Shown here piece by piece: positions 33,022 to 44,572 of a stretch of 64,000 nt of DNA (positions are counted from its first letter, which is position 1; every line of letters begins with the position of its first letter). A program made the translations under genes and the position numbers. The notes beneath the pieces are model-generated. The model had not been told where the DNA came from and did not search any database. It saw nothing but the letters and a program-made list of their open reading frames with translations. Origin of the DNA: Stomoxys calcitrans (taxonomy: Eukaryota; Arthropoda; Insecta; Diptera; Muscidae); the NCBI RefSeq assembly GCF_963082655.1, contig NC_081554.1:40446354-40510353 (forward strand). Reading direction: 5' to 3'.

Positions 33022-34785
33022 TATAACACCCACCCCCATAGGATGGGGGTATACTAATCTAGTCATTCCGTTTGTAATACAACGAAATATTGATCTAGAA
33101 ACCCCATGTAGTACATAAATTCTTGATCGTCTCGACATCCTGAGTCGGTCTAGCCATGTCCTTCCGTCCGTCTGTCGAAATCATGATAGCGGGCGAACGC
33201 GTAAAGCTAGCCGCTTGAAATTTTGCACAGATACTCTATATCGATGTAGGTTGTTGGGGATTGCAAATGGGCCATATCGGTTCAGATTTAGATATAGCCC
33301 TCATATAAACCGATCTCCCGATTTGACTTCTTGAGGCCCTGAAAGACGCAATACTTGTCCAATTTGACTGAAATTTTGCATGTAGTGTACCTCTATGACT
33401 TCCAACAACTGTGCGAAATACGGTCCAAATCGGTCTATAACATGATATAGCTCCCATATAAACCGATCTCTCGATTTGACTTCTTGAGCCTCTGGAAGGC
33501 TCAATTTTCATCCAATTTGGCTAAAATTTTGCACATAGTGTTATGTTATGGCTTTCAACAGCTGTGCCAAGTGAGGTCTAAATCGGTCTATAACCTTATA
33601 TAGCTCCCATATAAACCGATCTCCTGATTTGACATCTTGAAGCCGCAATTTTTGTCCGATTTGGCTGAAATTTTGTACAAAGTGTTCTGTTATGCTTTCC
33701 AACAGCTGTGCCAAGTGCGGTCTAAATCGGTCTATAATCTGATATAGCTCCCATATAATCCGATCTCCCGATTTGACATCTTGAGCCCCTGAAAGCCGCA
33801 ATTTTCATCCAATTTGGCTAAAATTTTGCACATAGTGTTATGTTATGACTTTCAACAGCTGTGCCAAGTGAGGTCTAAATCGGCCTATAACCTTATATAG
33901 CTCCCATATAAACCGATCTCCTGATTTGACATCTTGAAGCCGGAATTTTTGTCCGATTTGGCTGAAATTTTGTACAAAGTGTTCTGTTATGCTTTCCAAC
34001 AACTGTGCCAAGTGCGGTCTAAATTGGTCTATAACCTTATATAGCTCCCATATAAACCGATCTCCCGGTTTGACATCTTGAGCCTCTGGAAACCGCAATT
34101 TTTGTACAAAGTGTTCTGTTATGACTTTCAATAACTGTGCCAAGTGCGATCCAAATCGGTCTATAATCTGATATAGCTCCCATATAAACCGATCTCTCGA
34201 TTTGACATCTTGAGCCTCTGGTAGCCACAATTTTTGTCCGATTTGGGTGAAATTTTGTACAAAGTGTTCTGTTATGACTTGGAACAACTGTGTAAGGTAC
34301 GGTTCAAATCAGTCAAGAACCTGATATAGCTCCGTATAAACCGATTTGACTTCTTGAGCCCCTGTGAACTTCAATTTTTCATCCGATTTGGCTGAAATTT
34401 TGCACTGTGTAAAGTACGGTACAAATCAGGCAAGAATTTGATATAGCCCCGTATAAACCGATTTGACTTCTTGAGCCCCTGTAAACCTCAATTTTCATCC
34501 GATTTGGCTGAAATTTTGCACATAGTGTTCTCTTATGACTCTCAACAAAGTACGGTTCAAATCGGTCAAGAACATGATGTAGCTTCCATATAATCCAATC
34601 TCTAGATTTGATTTCTTGAGCCCATGGCAGCCTCAATTTTCATCCGATTTGGCAGAAGTTTTGGATGTAGTGTTCTGTTACGACTTCGAACAACTGTGCG
34701 AAGTACGGTCTATAACCAGATATAGCTCTCCTATTTTATCAAAATCCATGGTGGTGGGTTCCCAAGATTCGCTTTTACCTGTTTT
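33022..34785 (+). mobile_element. DINE-1-like element, subfamily A, long array
   Basis: The 5' end is ACACCCACCCCCATAGGATG, GTATACTAATCTAGTCATTC, CCGTCCGTCTGTC, AGCTAGCCGCTTGAAATTTT. Core-unit landmarks at 33,311, 33,464, 33,617, 33,761 and 33,914 give spacings of 153, 153, 144 and 153 bp. Further units run to about 34,700. At the 3' end CCATGGTGGTGGGTTCCCAA is followed directly by GATTCGCTTTTACCTGTTTT, so the hairpin itself has been deleted. Confidence 0.88.
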
Positions 34786-34824
34786 TAGGCTTCATTAAAA
34801 GCTTCAACCCAACTCTGTATCATA

Positions 34825-35389
34825 AAGGGTGATTTTTTTGAGGTTAGGATTTTCATGCATTAGTATTTGACAGAACACGTGGGATTTCAGACATGGTGTC
34901 AAAGAGAAAGATGCTCAGTATGCTTTGACATTTCATCATGAATAGACTTACTAACGAGCAACGCTTGCAAATCATTGAATTTTATTACCAAAATCAGTGT
35001 TCGGTTCGAAATGTGTTCATTCACCGTAACGTTGCGTCCAACAGCATCTTTGAGAAAATACGGTCCAATGATTCCACCAGCGTACAAACCACACCAAACA
35101 GTGCATTTTTCGGGATGCATGGGCAGTTCTTGAACGGCTTCAACCATTCAAGTAGCCATTCAACCAGAAATGAGCCTCATCGCTGAACGGTGAATGAACA
35201 CATTTCGAACCGAACACTGATTTTGGTAATAAAATTCAATGATTTGCAAGCGTTGCTCGTTAGTAAGTCTATTCATGATGAAATGTCAAAGCATACTGAG
35301 CATCTTTCTCTTTGACACCATGTCTGAAATCCCACGTGATCTGTCAAATACTAATGCATGAAAATCCTAACCTCAAAAAAATCACCCTT
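34825..35389. mobile_element. Palindromic DD41D-derived MITE, copy 2 (565 bp)
   Basis: TA flanks lie at 34,823-34,824 and 35,390-35,391. It has the same ~195-bp arms as the other copies. The centre carries a deletion of roughly 40 bp and a slightly longer right arm (GGTGAATGAACACATTTCG), as if the inner end of one arm had been copied onto the other. The remaining transposase core piece is broken. Confidence 0.92.
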
Positions 35390-35391
35390 TA

Positions 35392-36279
35392 TAACCCATT
35401 GTTGGAAATTCCTTAATTGCCCATAGATTTTCATATCGTAGGGTACCACATATCATACAGTTTCATTTTGCGGAAAAAAAAGTTAACACATTATATTGTT
35501 GTAGGAACTGCCAGAGATTACCTTCAGCCGTCATGGGGCCATAAAATACCTGCCATGGCATGGCCGACGGGATAGCGACAACAAACACACAATGACAGCA
35601 ATGTGGCAGTATAAATGTGGTTAGTTGACATCGGAAAAGGCTAAATCTGCTGTTATAAATCTCAAAACATGGTACATGTAAGACCCTTCGGGTCCCTTTA
35701 GGTCTCTGCTTCACTGGGTGCTTAATTTTGTGTGCTCTTATTTTGTTTTCTTCCATGCAAAGGTGTTTGTTTTCGTTTCATTTCGACTCGACTCGACTCG
35801 ATTCTAATCTAATCCATGCGGAATGACACAGTGGTTGGCGTTAATAAATAACTACAGTTGTTGGCGGACATTCGGTTGATATGGCGGTGTTAAAAGGTTG
35901 GGGATGTTTTCTCCATTTCATACAATGTGGAGAAAATAGACATTAAAAAAAATGTATTAACAATGTTTGAATAGCAACAAGGCAACGTGGTCATAAAATA
36001 TATTAAGCGGCATAAAATACGATAAAAATATTTGTACAATATTTTTGTTCCACATAATGTCTTATAAGCAAAAATTAGAAATGTATTTTTCTACAATAAA
36101 TATTACTGAGAGTGTAGTTTTAGTTGGTTGGAGGTATGTATAACTCAGGGTAAAACAACATGTAACCTAAGAAAGTTTTTGGTTGTTTTGTCAAATTTTG
36201 CTAAAGGGATCTGAAAAGATGGGTAACTACCCAAAGCGATAAATTGCTTATTTGTTCAATGACTACATTGTCACTTTGG
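35392..36279. other. Unique sequence
   Basis: No transposon is recognised. A short (TCGAC)n run lies at 35,784-35,800. An open frame on the minus strand (35,463-35,756) has no recognisable domain. Confidence 0.4.
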
Positions 36280-38075
36280 GATGGGGATATATTCATTTTG
36301 TCATTCCGTTTGCAACACATCGAAATATCCATTTCCGACCCTATAAAGTATATATATTCTTGATCAGCGTAAAAATCTAAGACGATCTAGCCGTGTCCGC
36401 CCGTCTGTTCTTTCTGTCTGTTGAAATCTCGCTACAGTCTTTAAAAATTGAGATATTGAGCTGAAACTTTGCCCAGGTTCTTTTTTTGTCCATAAGCAGT
36501 TTAAGTTCGAAGATGGGCTATATCGGACTATATCTTGATATAGCCCCCATATAGACCGATCGGCCGATTTGGGGTCCTAGGCCAATAAAAGCCACATTTA
36601 TTATCCGATTTTGCTGAAATTTGGGACAGTGAGTTGTGTTAGGCCCTTCGACATCCTTCGTAAATTTGACCCAGATCGGTCCAGATTTGGTTATAGCTGC
36701 CATTTAGACCGATCCTCCGAATTAGGGCCCTAGGCCCATAAAAACCACATTTATTACCCGATTTTGCTGAAATTTGGGACAGTGAGTTGTGTTAGGCCCT
36801 TTGACATCCTTCGTCAATTTGACCCAGGTCGGTCCAGATTTGGATATAGCTGGCATATAGACCGATCCTCCGATTTAGGGTCTTATGACCATAAAAGCCA
36901 CATTTATTATCCGACTTTGCTGAAATTTGGGACAGTGAGTTGTCTTAGTGACAGTGAGTTGTCTGATCGGTTCAGATTTGGTTATAGCTGCCATATAGAC
37001 CGATCCTCCGATTTAGGGTCCTAGGCCCATATAAGCTAAACTTATTATCCGATTTTGCTAAAATTTGGGACAGTGAGTTGTTTTCGGCCCTCCGACATCT
37101 TTCTTAAATTTGGCCCTGATCGGTTCAGATTTGGATATAGCTGCCATATAGACCGATCCTCCGATTTAGGGTCTTAGGCCCATAAAAGCCACATCTATTA
37201 TCCGATTTTGCTGAAATTTGGAACAGTGAGCTAAGTTAGTCCCCTTGACATACTTCTGCAATATGGCACATATCGGTAAAGATTTGGATATAGCTGTCAT
37301 ATAGACCGATCTCTCTGTTTCAAGTTTTTGGGGCCATAAAAGCCGATTTTATTGTCCGATGTCGCTGAAATTTAAGACAGTGAGTTGTGTTAGGCTCTTC
37401 GACGTTCTTCTTCAATTTGGTCCAGATCGGTTCAGATTTGGATATAGCTGTCATATAGACCGATCTCTCGATAATAAGGTTTTGAGCCCATAAAAGGAGC
37501 ATTTATTGTCAGATTTTGCCCAAATTTGGGACAGTGAGTTGTGTTAGGCTCTTCGACATTTTTCTGAAACTTGGCTCAGATCGGTACAGATTTGAATATA
37601 GCTGCCATATAGACCGATATCTCCATTTAAACTCTTGGCCCCATAAAAAGCGCATTTAGTGTCCGATTTCGCCCAAATTTGGGACAGTGAGTTGTGTTAG
37701 GCTCTTCGACATTTTTCTGAAACTTGGCCCAAATCGGTACAGATTTAGATATAGCTGCCATGTAGACCGATATCTCGATTTAAAGTCTTTGCCCCATAAA
37801 AGGCGCTTTATAATCAGATTTCACTGAAATTTGACACAGTGACTTATGTAAGGCTTTTCGACATCTGTGTCGTTTATGGTTCAGATCGGCTTATTTTTAA
37901 ATATAGCTACTAAGAAGACCCACATTTTGTTATACACAATCGAACAATGACTTGTACTTATTAGTATTTGGTCCAAATCACCGGATTTTTATGAAAGGTG
38001 GTTTACATATATACCCGAGGTGGTGGGTATCCAAGGTTCGGCCAGGCCGAACTTAACGCCTTTTTACTTGTTTTT
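36280..38075 (+). mobile_element. DINE-1-like element, subfamily B, full length
   Basis: The 5' block is TTTGGGATGGGGATATATTC, TCATTCCGTTTGCAACACAT, AAGTATATATATTCTTGATC, GTCCGCCCGTCTGTTC. About ten B-type units follow (CCATATAGACCGATC, GGGACAGTGAGTTGTGTTAG). The 3' end is CGAGGTGGTGGGTATCCAAG, hairpin TTCGGCCAGGCCGAA, CTTAACGCCTTTTTACTTGT. Confidence 0.88.
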
Positions 38076-38390
38076 ACAAGAAGTTAAATAAAAATTTTTC
38101 TCTTGAGAAAATTTCAATAACATTTTGTGATTAGAGACAATTTTATGGAAATTTTCCCTTCAGAGAAAATTTCAATTAAATATTGTTTCATCAACTAAGG
38201 AAAGGCAAAAGTCAGGCGGTGCAGACTGTATAATACCCTCCCTCTACACTATTAATGTAAATTGGGTGATTTGAGCTTATGGACTCAATAACTACATATA
38301 AACCAGTTTTAATGGACTGCGACATAATCTAGCCAATGAGCCAGTCTATCGGACACAGCTAGTAATTCAACCGAAGTCGAAGCTTTTTAT

Positions 38391-38440
38391 CGCCTAAAGG
38401 ATTTTCGACTTAGACACAATTTCGCAAATTATCTCCGACG
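38391..38440 (+). repeat. Extra copy of a segment of the hairpin arm
   Basis: CGCCTAAAGGATTTTCGACT and the following ~30 bases repeat 38,681-38,731 in the same orientation with few differences. The copy lies immediately outside the left end of the long inverted repeat. Confidence 0.8.
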
Positions 38441-38442
38441 AT

Positions 38443-39285
38443 CAAACGGATCACGAAGGCCCTGAACGGATCGCAAAAGCCCAGAGTATGTGCTAGAGAA
38501 AAACCAAGAGGCAAATAGCGAACGTCAAGGTGAAACCCAGAATTGGTTGGTCTATGGAAGGGTTGCTTCCCAAAATACAAGGCGAGCTGAAAAAGGCTCA
38601 GAACAAATCTTTGGTGGAGTTTTGCATCTCCATGGAGGATACATTTGAGGCATATAGGATATGGAAGATTCTATGTTTATCGCCTAAAGGATTTTCGACT
38701 CAGACACAATTTCGCAAATAATATCCGACGAATGCATGTCAGTCACGTTGTCCGTTGGAGAGTTTTCCGGGAAATGGATATCAACGAATAGTTTCAGTAT
38801 ATTCTCAATAGACAATGTTCATACTTTCTCTTACTTCTGAGTGTATCTTGCTGTATAAAGTTTTGAGTTATTACGGCAGGATACACTCAGAAGTAAGAGA
38901 AAGTATGAACATTGTCTATTGAGAATACACTGGAACTATTCGTTGATATCCATTTCCCGGAAAACTCTCCAACGGACAACGTGACTGACACGCATTCGTC
39001 GGAGATTATTTGCGAAATTGTGTCTAAGTCGAAAATCCTTTAGGCGAAAAACATAGAATCTTCCTTATCCTATATGCCTCAAATGTATCCTCCATGGAGA
39101 TGCAAAACTCCACCAAAGATTTGTTCTGAGCCTTTTTCAGCTCGCCTTGTATTTTGGGAAGCAACTCTTCCATAGATCAACCAATTCTGGGTTTCACCTT
39201 GACGTTCGCTGTTTGCCTCTTGGTTTTGCTCTAGCACATACTCTGGGCTTTTGCGATCCGTTCAGGGCCTTCGTGATCCGTTTGA
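38443..39285. repeat. Long near-perfect inverted repeat (~405-bp arms, 32-nt loop)
   Basis: Left arm 38,443-38,847 and right arm 38,880-39,285 are reverse complements with scattered mismatches; the loop is 38,848-38,879. In the minus orientation the right arm reads as non-LTR ORF2 linker sequence between endonuclease and reverse transcriptase (SMEELLPKIQGELKKAQNKS, EFCISMEDTFEAYRI, LESFPGNGYQ), with stops. The right arm continues into endonuclease sequence at 39,286, so the left arm is the inverted extra copy. A transcript from either strand would fold into a double-stranded stem of about 400 bp. Confidence 0.92.
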
Positions 39286-39540
39286 CCATTATGTCTATAC
39301 ACTTCACAGTTTAAACTTTCTTTTCGGCTCTAGAGGGGATAGCCATGAAAAAGGTATGCAAAAATGTATCCCAATCCGTATTTCTTCTGTTTAGTCCAGG
39401 GACCACTTCTGCAGTATTTTCTACAAGGCTCAAACTAATATAACGATGATCAGAGAAGTTGTGGTCATCCAACACTTCCCTGTCTCATATCCTTCTGTTG
39501 GCATTCTCTGATACAATTGTTACATACCTGCCTTCCTGGT
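39286..39540 (-). pseudogene. Non-LTR endonuclease domain, C-terminal part
   Basis: The minus strand reads VSENANRRI, DREVLDDHNFSDHRYISLSL and NRRNTDWDTFLHTFF, then continues into the linker forming the hairpin's right arm. DHNFSDHRYI corresponds to the SDHxxI end of an APE-type endonuclease. The N-terminal part is missing and stops are present. Confidence 0.7.
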
Positions 39541-40268
39541 AATAAAGGTCGCCTTATTTCATTAGTATATAAAATTCGATAGATTTGTATGTATACTCCC
39601 CATTCTATGGTGGCGGGTATAAATACATTTTTTTCGATTTTTAATTAAAACAAAATTCTATTTTAATGTTATGAAGAAAAATGTATGTACACTTTAATCT
39701 GTAATGAAAATACCACTATTATGCAATGCAAACAATAGTGCCAACAATCTACTCCTAATGAGATTTGAATTGAATGTTGAAAAGAATCTCATCAGAAAGC
39801 AATCATTGACGTTTCGCTAGTCATTCAGAGGTTCATCAATGAAATTCTATTATATAACTTCTATACCAATATGCGGTAAACGCTTGAATAAGCGTCACCC
39901 CTCCCCTACCCTTCAAAGGCAAACAAACAAAACGCATAGCTGACATTGTAGTGTGGTGTCGAATTACCTGACAATGGGACAAAAGCAGCCGACACCAGTT
40001 TAAAACAAATTAATAATGGCATGATTTAATTCAGGAAACTCACTTTTTGAAAGTGTGGAAAACAGATGTAAACAATAGGTGGAACACAAATTTACTTTAA
40101 TTGGCTAAGGGTCCATATGCATTAATTAAACGTATGATCAAATTAGAATGGTGATATATGAGGAAATGAAGTCTAATTGATATAGAAAGTGTTGTTAGTA
40201 TTATTCTATAGGTGTTGTATTGCTTGGATGGCTTTTCTACCATCTCCGTCCCTTTGTTAACCTCATTA
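39541..40268. other. Mostly unique sequence
   Basis: A DINE-1-like subterminal scrap (GTATGTATACTCCCCATTCT, ATGGTGGCGGGTATAAATAC) lies at 39,585-39,625. The rest to 40,268 shows no gene or repeat that I recognise. Confidence 0.45.
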
Positions 40269-41305
40269 GTATACCCACCACCGTAGGATAGGTGGTATTT
40301 TCATTTAGTCATTCCGTTTGCAACACATCGAAATATCAATTTCCGGCCCCACAAAGTGTATATATTTCGGATCGTGGTAAATTCTAAGGCGATTTAACGA
40401 TGTCCGTCTGTTGTAATTACTCTACAGGCTTCAAAAATTGAGATATTGAGCTGAAATTTGGCACAGATACGTCTTTTTGATGCACGCTGGTTAAGTTCTT
40501 GAACGGGCCAAATCGGACCATATTTGGATATAGCTGATATATAGACCGATTTTCCGATAAAGGGTCTAATGATTTTGCTAAAACAGTAAGTAGTTTTAGG
40601 CCTACTGACATCTGACCCAAATATGGTTCAGATCGGACTTTATTTAGATATAGCTGCCATATAGACCGATCTGCCGATAAAGGGTCTGAAGCCCATAAAA
40701 GCTTTATTTTTTAACCAATTTCGCTGAAATGAGTAGTATTAGGCCTCCTAACATAGTTACCAAATATGGTCCAGATCGGACTATATATAGATATAGCTGG
40801 CATATAGACCGATCTACCAATAAAGGGTCTGAAGACCACAAAGGCTCTATTTATTACCCGATTTCACTGAAATTTGCAACAGTGGGTTATTTCAAACCTC
40901 CCGACATCTGACCTAAATATAGATTAGATCGGTCCATATTTAGATAAAGCTGCCATATAGACCGATTTACCGATAAAAGGTCTGAAGCCCATAAAAGCTT
41001 TATTTATTACCGGATTTCGCTGAAATTTGGAACAGTGGGTTATTTCAAGCCCGACATCTGACCTAAGTATGGTTCAGATCGGACTATATTTAGATATAGC
41101 TACCATATAGACCGATCTCCCGATAAAGGGTCTGAAGCCCATAAAAACTTTATTTTTTAACCGAGTTCGCTGAAATTTGGAACAGTAGGTTATTTTAAGC
41201 TCCTGACATCTGATCTAAGTATGGTTCAGATCGGACTATATTTAGATATAGCTGTCATATAGACCGATCTCAGGATAAACGGTCTAAAGGCCATAAAAGC
41301 TTTAT
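40269..41305 (+). mobile_element. DINE-1-like element, subfamily B, 3'-truncated
   Basis: The 5' end is GTATACCCACCACCGTAGGA with inverted partner TAGGTGGTA, then CATTCCGTTTGCAACACATC. B-type units follow (ATATAGACCGAT, GATAAAGGGTCTGAAGCCCA). It stops where a subfamily C element begins. Confidence 0.83.
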
Positions 41306-41393
41306 TATACCCTCTATCATAGGATGGGGGTATACTAATTTCGTCATTCTGTTTGTAACATCTTGAAATATGCTTCTCAGACACCATAAAGTA

Positions 41394-42000
41394 AAGGGTG
41401 ATTTTTTTGAGGTTAGGATTTTCATGCATTAGTATTTGACAGATCACGTGGGATTTCAGACATGGTGTCAAAGAGAAAGATGCTCAGTATGCTTTGACAT
41501 TTCATCATGAATAGACTTACTAACGAGCAACGCTTGCAAATCATTGAATTTTATTACCAAAACCAGTGTTCGGTTCGAAATGTGTTCATTCACCGTAACG
41601 TTGCGTCCAACAGCATCTTTGAAAAAATACGGTCCAATGATTCCACCAGCGTACAAACCACACCAAACAGTGCATTTTTCGGGATGCATGGGTAGTTCTT
41701 GAACGGCTTCTGGTTGCTCTTCACTCCAAATGCGGCAATTTTGCTTATTTACGTAGCCATTCAACCAGAAATGAGACTCATCGCTGAACAAAATTTGTCA
41801 AAATTTGAACACATTTCGAACCGAACACTGATTTTGGTAATAAAATTCAATGATTTGCAAGCGTTGCTCGTTAGTAAGTCTATTCATGATGAAATGTCAA
41901 AGCATACTGAGCATCTTTCTCTTTGACACCATGTCTGAAATCCCACGTGATCTGTCAAATACTAATGCATGAAAATCCTAACCTCAAAAAAATCACCCTT
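41394..42000. mobile_element. Palindromic DD41D-derived MITE, copy 3 (607 bp)
   Basis: TA flanks lie at 41,392-41,393 and 42,001-42,002. Arms are 41,394-41,588 and 41,806-42,000. The transposase core fragment (FSDESHFWLNGYV) reads on the minus strand. Differences from copy 4 are a handful of single bases, including one that turns a CAG into TAG in the plus-strand frame. Confidence 0.93.
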
Positions 42001-42278
42001 TATATATATTCTTGATCGTCATGTCATTTAAGCCATGTCGGTCAGTCTGTCTGTCGAAAGCACCCTAACTTTCGAAGGAGTAAACTAGCCGCTTGAAATT
42101 TTGCACAAATACTTTTTATTAGTGTAGGTCGATTGGGATTGTAAATGGGCCAGATCGGTCCATGCTTTGATATAGCTGCCATATAAACCGATCTTGGGTC
42201 TTGACTTCTTGAGCCTCTAGAGGGCGCAATTCTAGTCCGATTTGACTTATATTTTGCACGCGGTGTTTAGGTATCACT

Positions 42279-42560
42279 GGAGGCCACCGTAGCGCAGAGG
42301 TTAGCATGACCGCCTATGGCGCTGAACGCCTGGGTTCGAATCCTGGCCATCAGAAAAATTTTCAGAAGTGGTTTTCCCCTCCTAATGCTGGCAACATTTG
42401 TGAGGTAATATGCCATGTAGAACTTCTCTCCAAAAAGGTGTCGCACTGCGGCACGCCGTTCAGACTCGGATATAAAAAAGAGGCCCCTTATCATTGAGCT
42501 TAAAACTTGAATCGGAATGCACTCATTGATATGTGAGAAGTTTGCCCCTGTTCCTTATTG
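42279..42560 (+). mobile_element. tRNA-derived SINE, full length with target duplication
   Basis: The 282-bp copy is flanked by TTTAGGTATCACT (42,266-42,278) and TTTTGGTATCACT (42,561-42,573), a 13-bp duplication with one difference, as made by LINE-type target-primed insertion. A box TAGCGCAGAGG is at 42,290-42,300 and B box GGTTCGAATCC at 42,333-42,343. A T4 run follows the tRNA-like head. The body has CCCTCCTAATGCTGGCAACA and CGGCACGCCGTTCAGACTCG. It is a non-coding RNA polymerase III retroposon. The parent tRNA is not identified. Confidence 0.93.
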
Positions 42561-43365
42561 TTTTGGTATCACTTTCAATAACTTCGCTTAGTATGGCTCA
42601 AATCGGTCTCTGTTTTGATATAGCTGCCATATAAACTGGTCTTGGTCTTGGGTCTTGACTTTTTGAGCCTCTAGAGGGCGCAATTCTCGTCCGATTTGAC
42701 TGAAATTTTGCATGTGGTTTTATGGTTTCACTTTCAACAACTGTACAAAGTATGATTTAAATCAGTTGATAATCTGGTATAGCTGTCATATAAACCGATC
42801 TTGGATTTTGACTTCTTGAGCTAATAGAGCGCGCAATTCTCATTCGATTTTGCTGAAAATTTGCATGAGGTGTTTCGTTATGACTTCCAATAACTGTGAT
42901 AAGTATGGTATGTAACCTGATATAGCTGCCATATAAACCGACCTGGCATCTTCACTTCTTGAGCCTCTAGAGGGCGCAATTCTCATTTGATTTGGCAGAA
43001 ATTTTGTACAACGGCTTCTCTCATGACTTTAAACATACGTGTCTAATATGGTCTGAATTGATCAATAGCTTGATACAGCTCCCATATAAACCGATCTCCC
43101 GATTTTGTTTCTTGAGCCCCTACAAGGCGTAAATCTTATCCGAATGAACTGAAATATTACACAATGACTTCTACAATATTCAGAATTCATTAATGGTCCG
43201 AATTGGACTATAACTTGATATAGCTCCAATAGCATAACAGTTGTTATTCAATATTTTTTCTTTGCTTAAAAAGAGATACCGCGCATAAAACTCGAGAAAT
43301 GTGATCCATGGTGGAGGGTATATAAGATTCGGCCCGGCCGAACTTAGCACGCTCTTACTTGTTTT

Positions 43366-43891
43366 TGTAATAAAGCTTTTATTTTTCTATATAACACAAT
43401 TTAATACAAATTACACGAAATGCTTTATGTTTATGTGAATAGCGCTAATTAATACCCTTAAATATTCCATTTAAATATTTAATTAGTAGTCTCGGCCTTT
43501 GGTTTCGAGTGTTATTGATACTCGTAACAGCTAAAAGGTGTGGTCATTTTCACACATTGATTAAAATGCATGCTATATATGGTATTGAAGTTGAGATTAC
43601 CCGTTGCTAAAAAGAAGCATTTATTAAATGATTTATAAAGGATGGATTGTCAATAATCATAGAACAAAGACTCATCGCCTCAAATAATTTGGTGGCCAAT
43701 GGAATGTTGATATATGCATGTACGATACTATAGAAGTTCTACAACAGTTTCTATTGCCAATACCAAAGTTGACATTCAGATTGGCCAAAAAAATGCTGAG
43801 GATTCCACGTATTTTAGAAGTTTTACCACTGTTCCCATTGGGATAATCATTGTTGAATAACATTATTGAGTTATTTTTGAATTCATACCAA
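43366..43891. other. Unique sequence
   Basis: No gene or repeat is recognised between the DINE-1-like element and the next SINE. Confidence 0.4.
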
Positions 43892-44199
43892 AATTGGTAG
43901 CATGTTCGCCTATGACGCTGAACGCCCGGGTTCAAACCCCGGCTTGAACATCAGAAAAATTTTCAGCTGTGGTCATCCCTTTACTAATGCTGACTACATT
44001 TCTGAGGTACTTGGCCATGTAAAAACTTCTCCCCAAAGAGGTGACGCATTGCGGCACCCCGTTCGGACTCGGCTACAAAAAGGAGGCGGCTTGCCATTGA
44101 GCTTAAAATTTAATCGGACAGCATTCATTGATATGTGAGAAGTTTGCAGCTGTTCCTTAGTGGAATATTCATGGGCAAATTTGCATTTGCAAATACCAA
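43892..44199 (+). mobile_element. tRNA-derived SINE, 5'-truncated head
   Basis: TAGCATGTTCGCCTATGACG, the B box region GGTTCAAACCCCGGC, CTTTACTAATGCTGACTACA, GGCACCCCGTTCGGACTCGG and the tail TTCCTTAGTGGAATATTCAT, GGGCAAATTTGCATTTGC. It preserves the longest version of the SINE 3' tail in this window. Confidence 0.85.
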
Positions 44200-44358
44200 T
44201 TGGGGGATTAATAACCCCTTTCGGAGTTATTCCAACATTGTTCAATACAATTCAGCTACATGATATTTGTTTTATTGGGAGCTTGCAGCTTTATTGGCAG
44301 TTTACAACCCACCAAAAGCATTTGCTGTTGAGTTTATTTTAAAAGAAAGTTATCCGTG

Positions 44359-44572
44359 ATGGAGTTCCAGCGTAATGGTGTGATTGTGTTATATTTGGCT
44401 GGAAAATCCCCACCGGCTATTATTGGTGAACTTTTACTCGAAGTAAACAAAATGTCTTTGTATCGCAACGTAAATCGTAATAATGATACTGGTAGCGTTG
44501 CTATGGTGGTGTTCTGGAAAACTCTGCAATAGCACCTGAAATACTTCGGCGTATAAAATGCTAATTTGCCCA
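44359..44572 (+). pseudogene. Tc1/mariner-type transposase, N-terminal fragment
   Basis: ATG at 44,359 opens MEFQRNGVIVLYLAGKSPPA, IIGELL, VNKMSLYRNVNRNNDTGSV: the helix-turn-helix DNA-binding region of Tc1/IS630-type transposases (pattern LYLAGKS, ..VNKMxxYRxxNRxNDTGSV). After GSVA the frame shifts and continues as GGVLENSAIAPEILRRIKC. The catalytic domain is absent; a SINE tail in inverse orientation follows at once. It is an isolated N-terminus, too short to function. Confidence 0.65.

Larger units (their letters stand above)
41306..43365 (+). mobile_element. DINE-1-like element, subfamily C, with two nested insertions
   Basis: The 5' end is TATACCCTCTATCATAGGAT, GGGTATACTAATTTCGTCAT. The (TA)n tract is interrupted by a palindromic MITE (41,394-42,000) and resumes TATATATTCTTGATCGTCAT. 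The core is interrupted by a SINE (42,279-42,560). C-type units carry CCTCTAGAGGGCGC at 42,214, 42,668 and 42,964. The 3' end is GATCCATGGTGGAGGGTATA, hairpin TTCGGCCCGGCCGAA, CTTAGCACGCTCTTACTTGT. Confidence 0.9.

Noticed and set aside
33541..34287. Long open frames through DINE-1-like arrays (also at 4182, 17,838, 20,737, 53,149 and others) as repeat-protein genes
   Set aside because: They follow from a 153-bp unit without stops. They begin and end at arbitrary places, occur in two frames, and lie in non-coding transposons.
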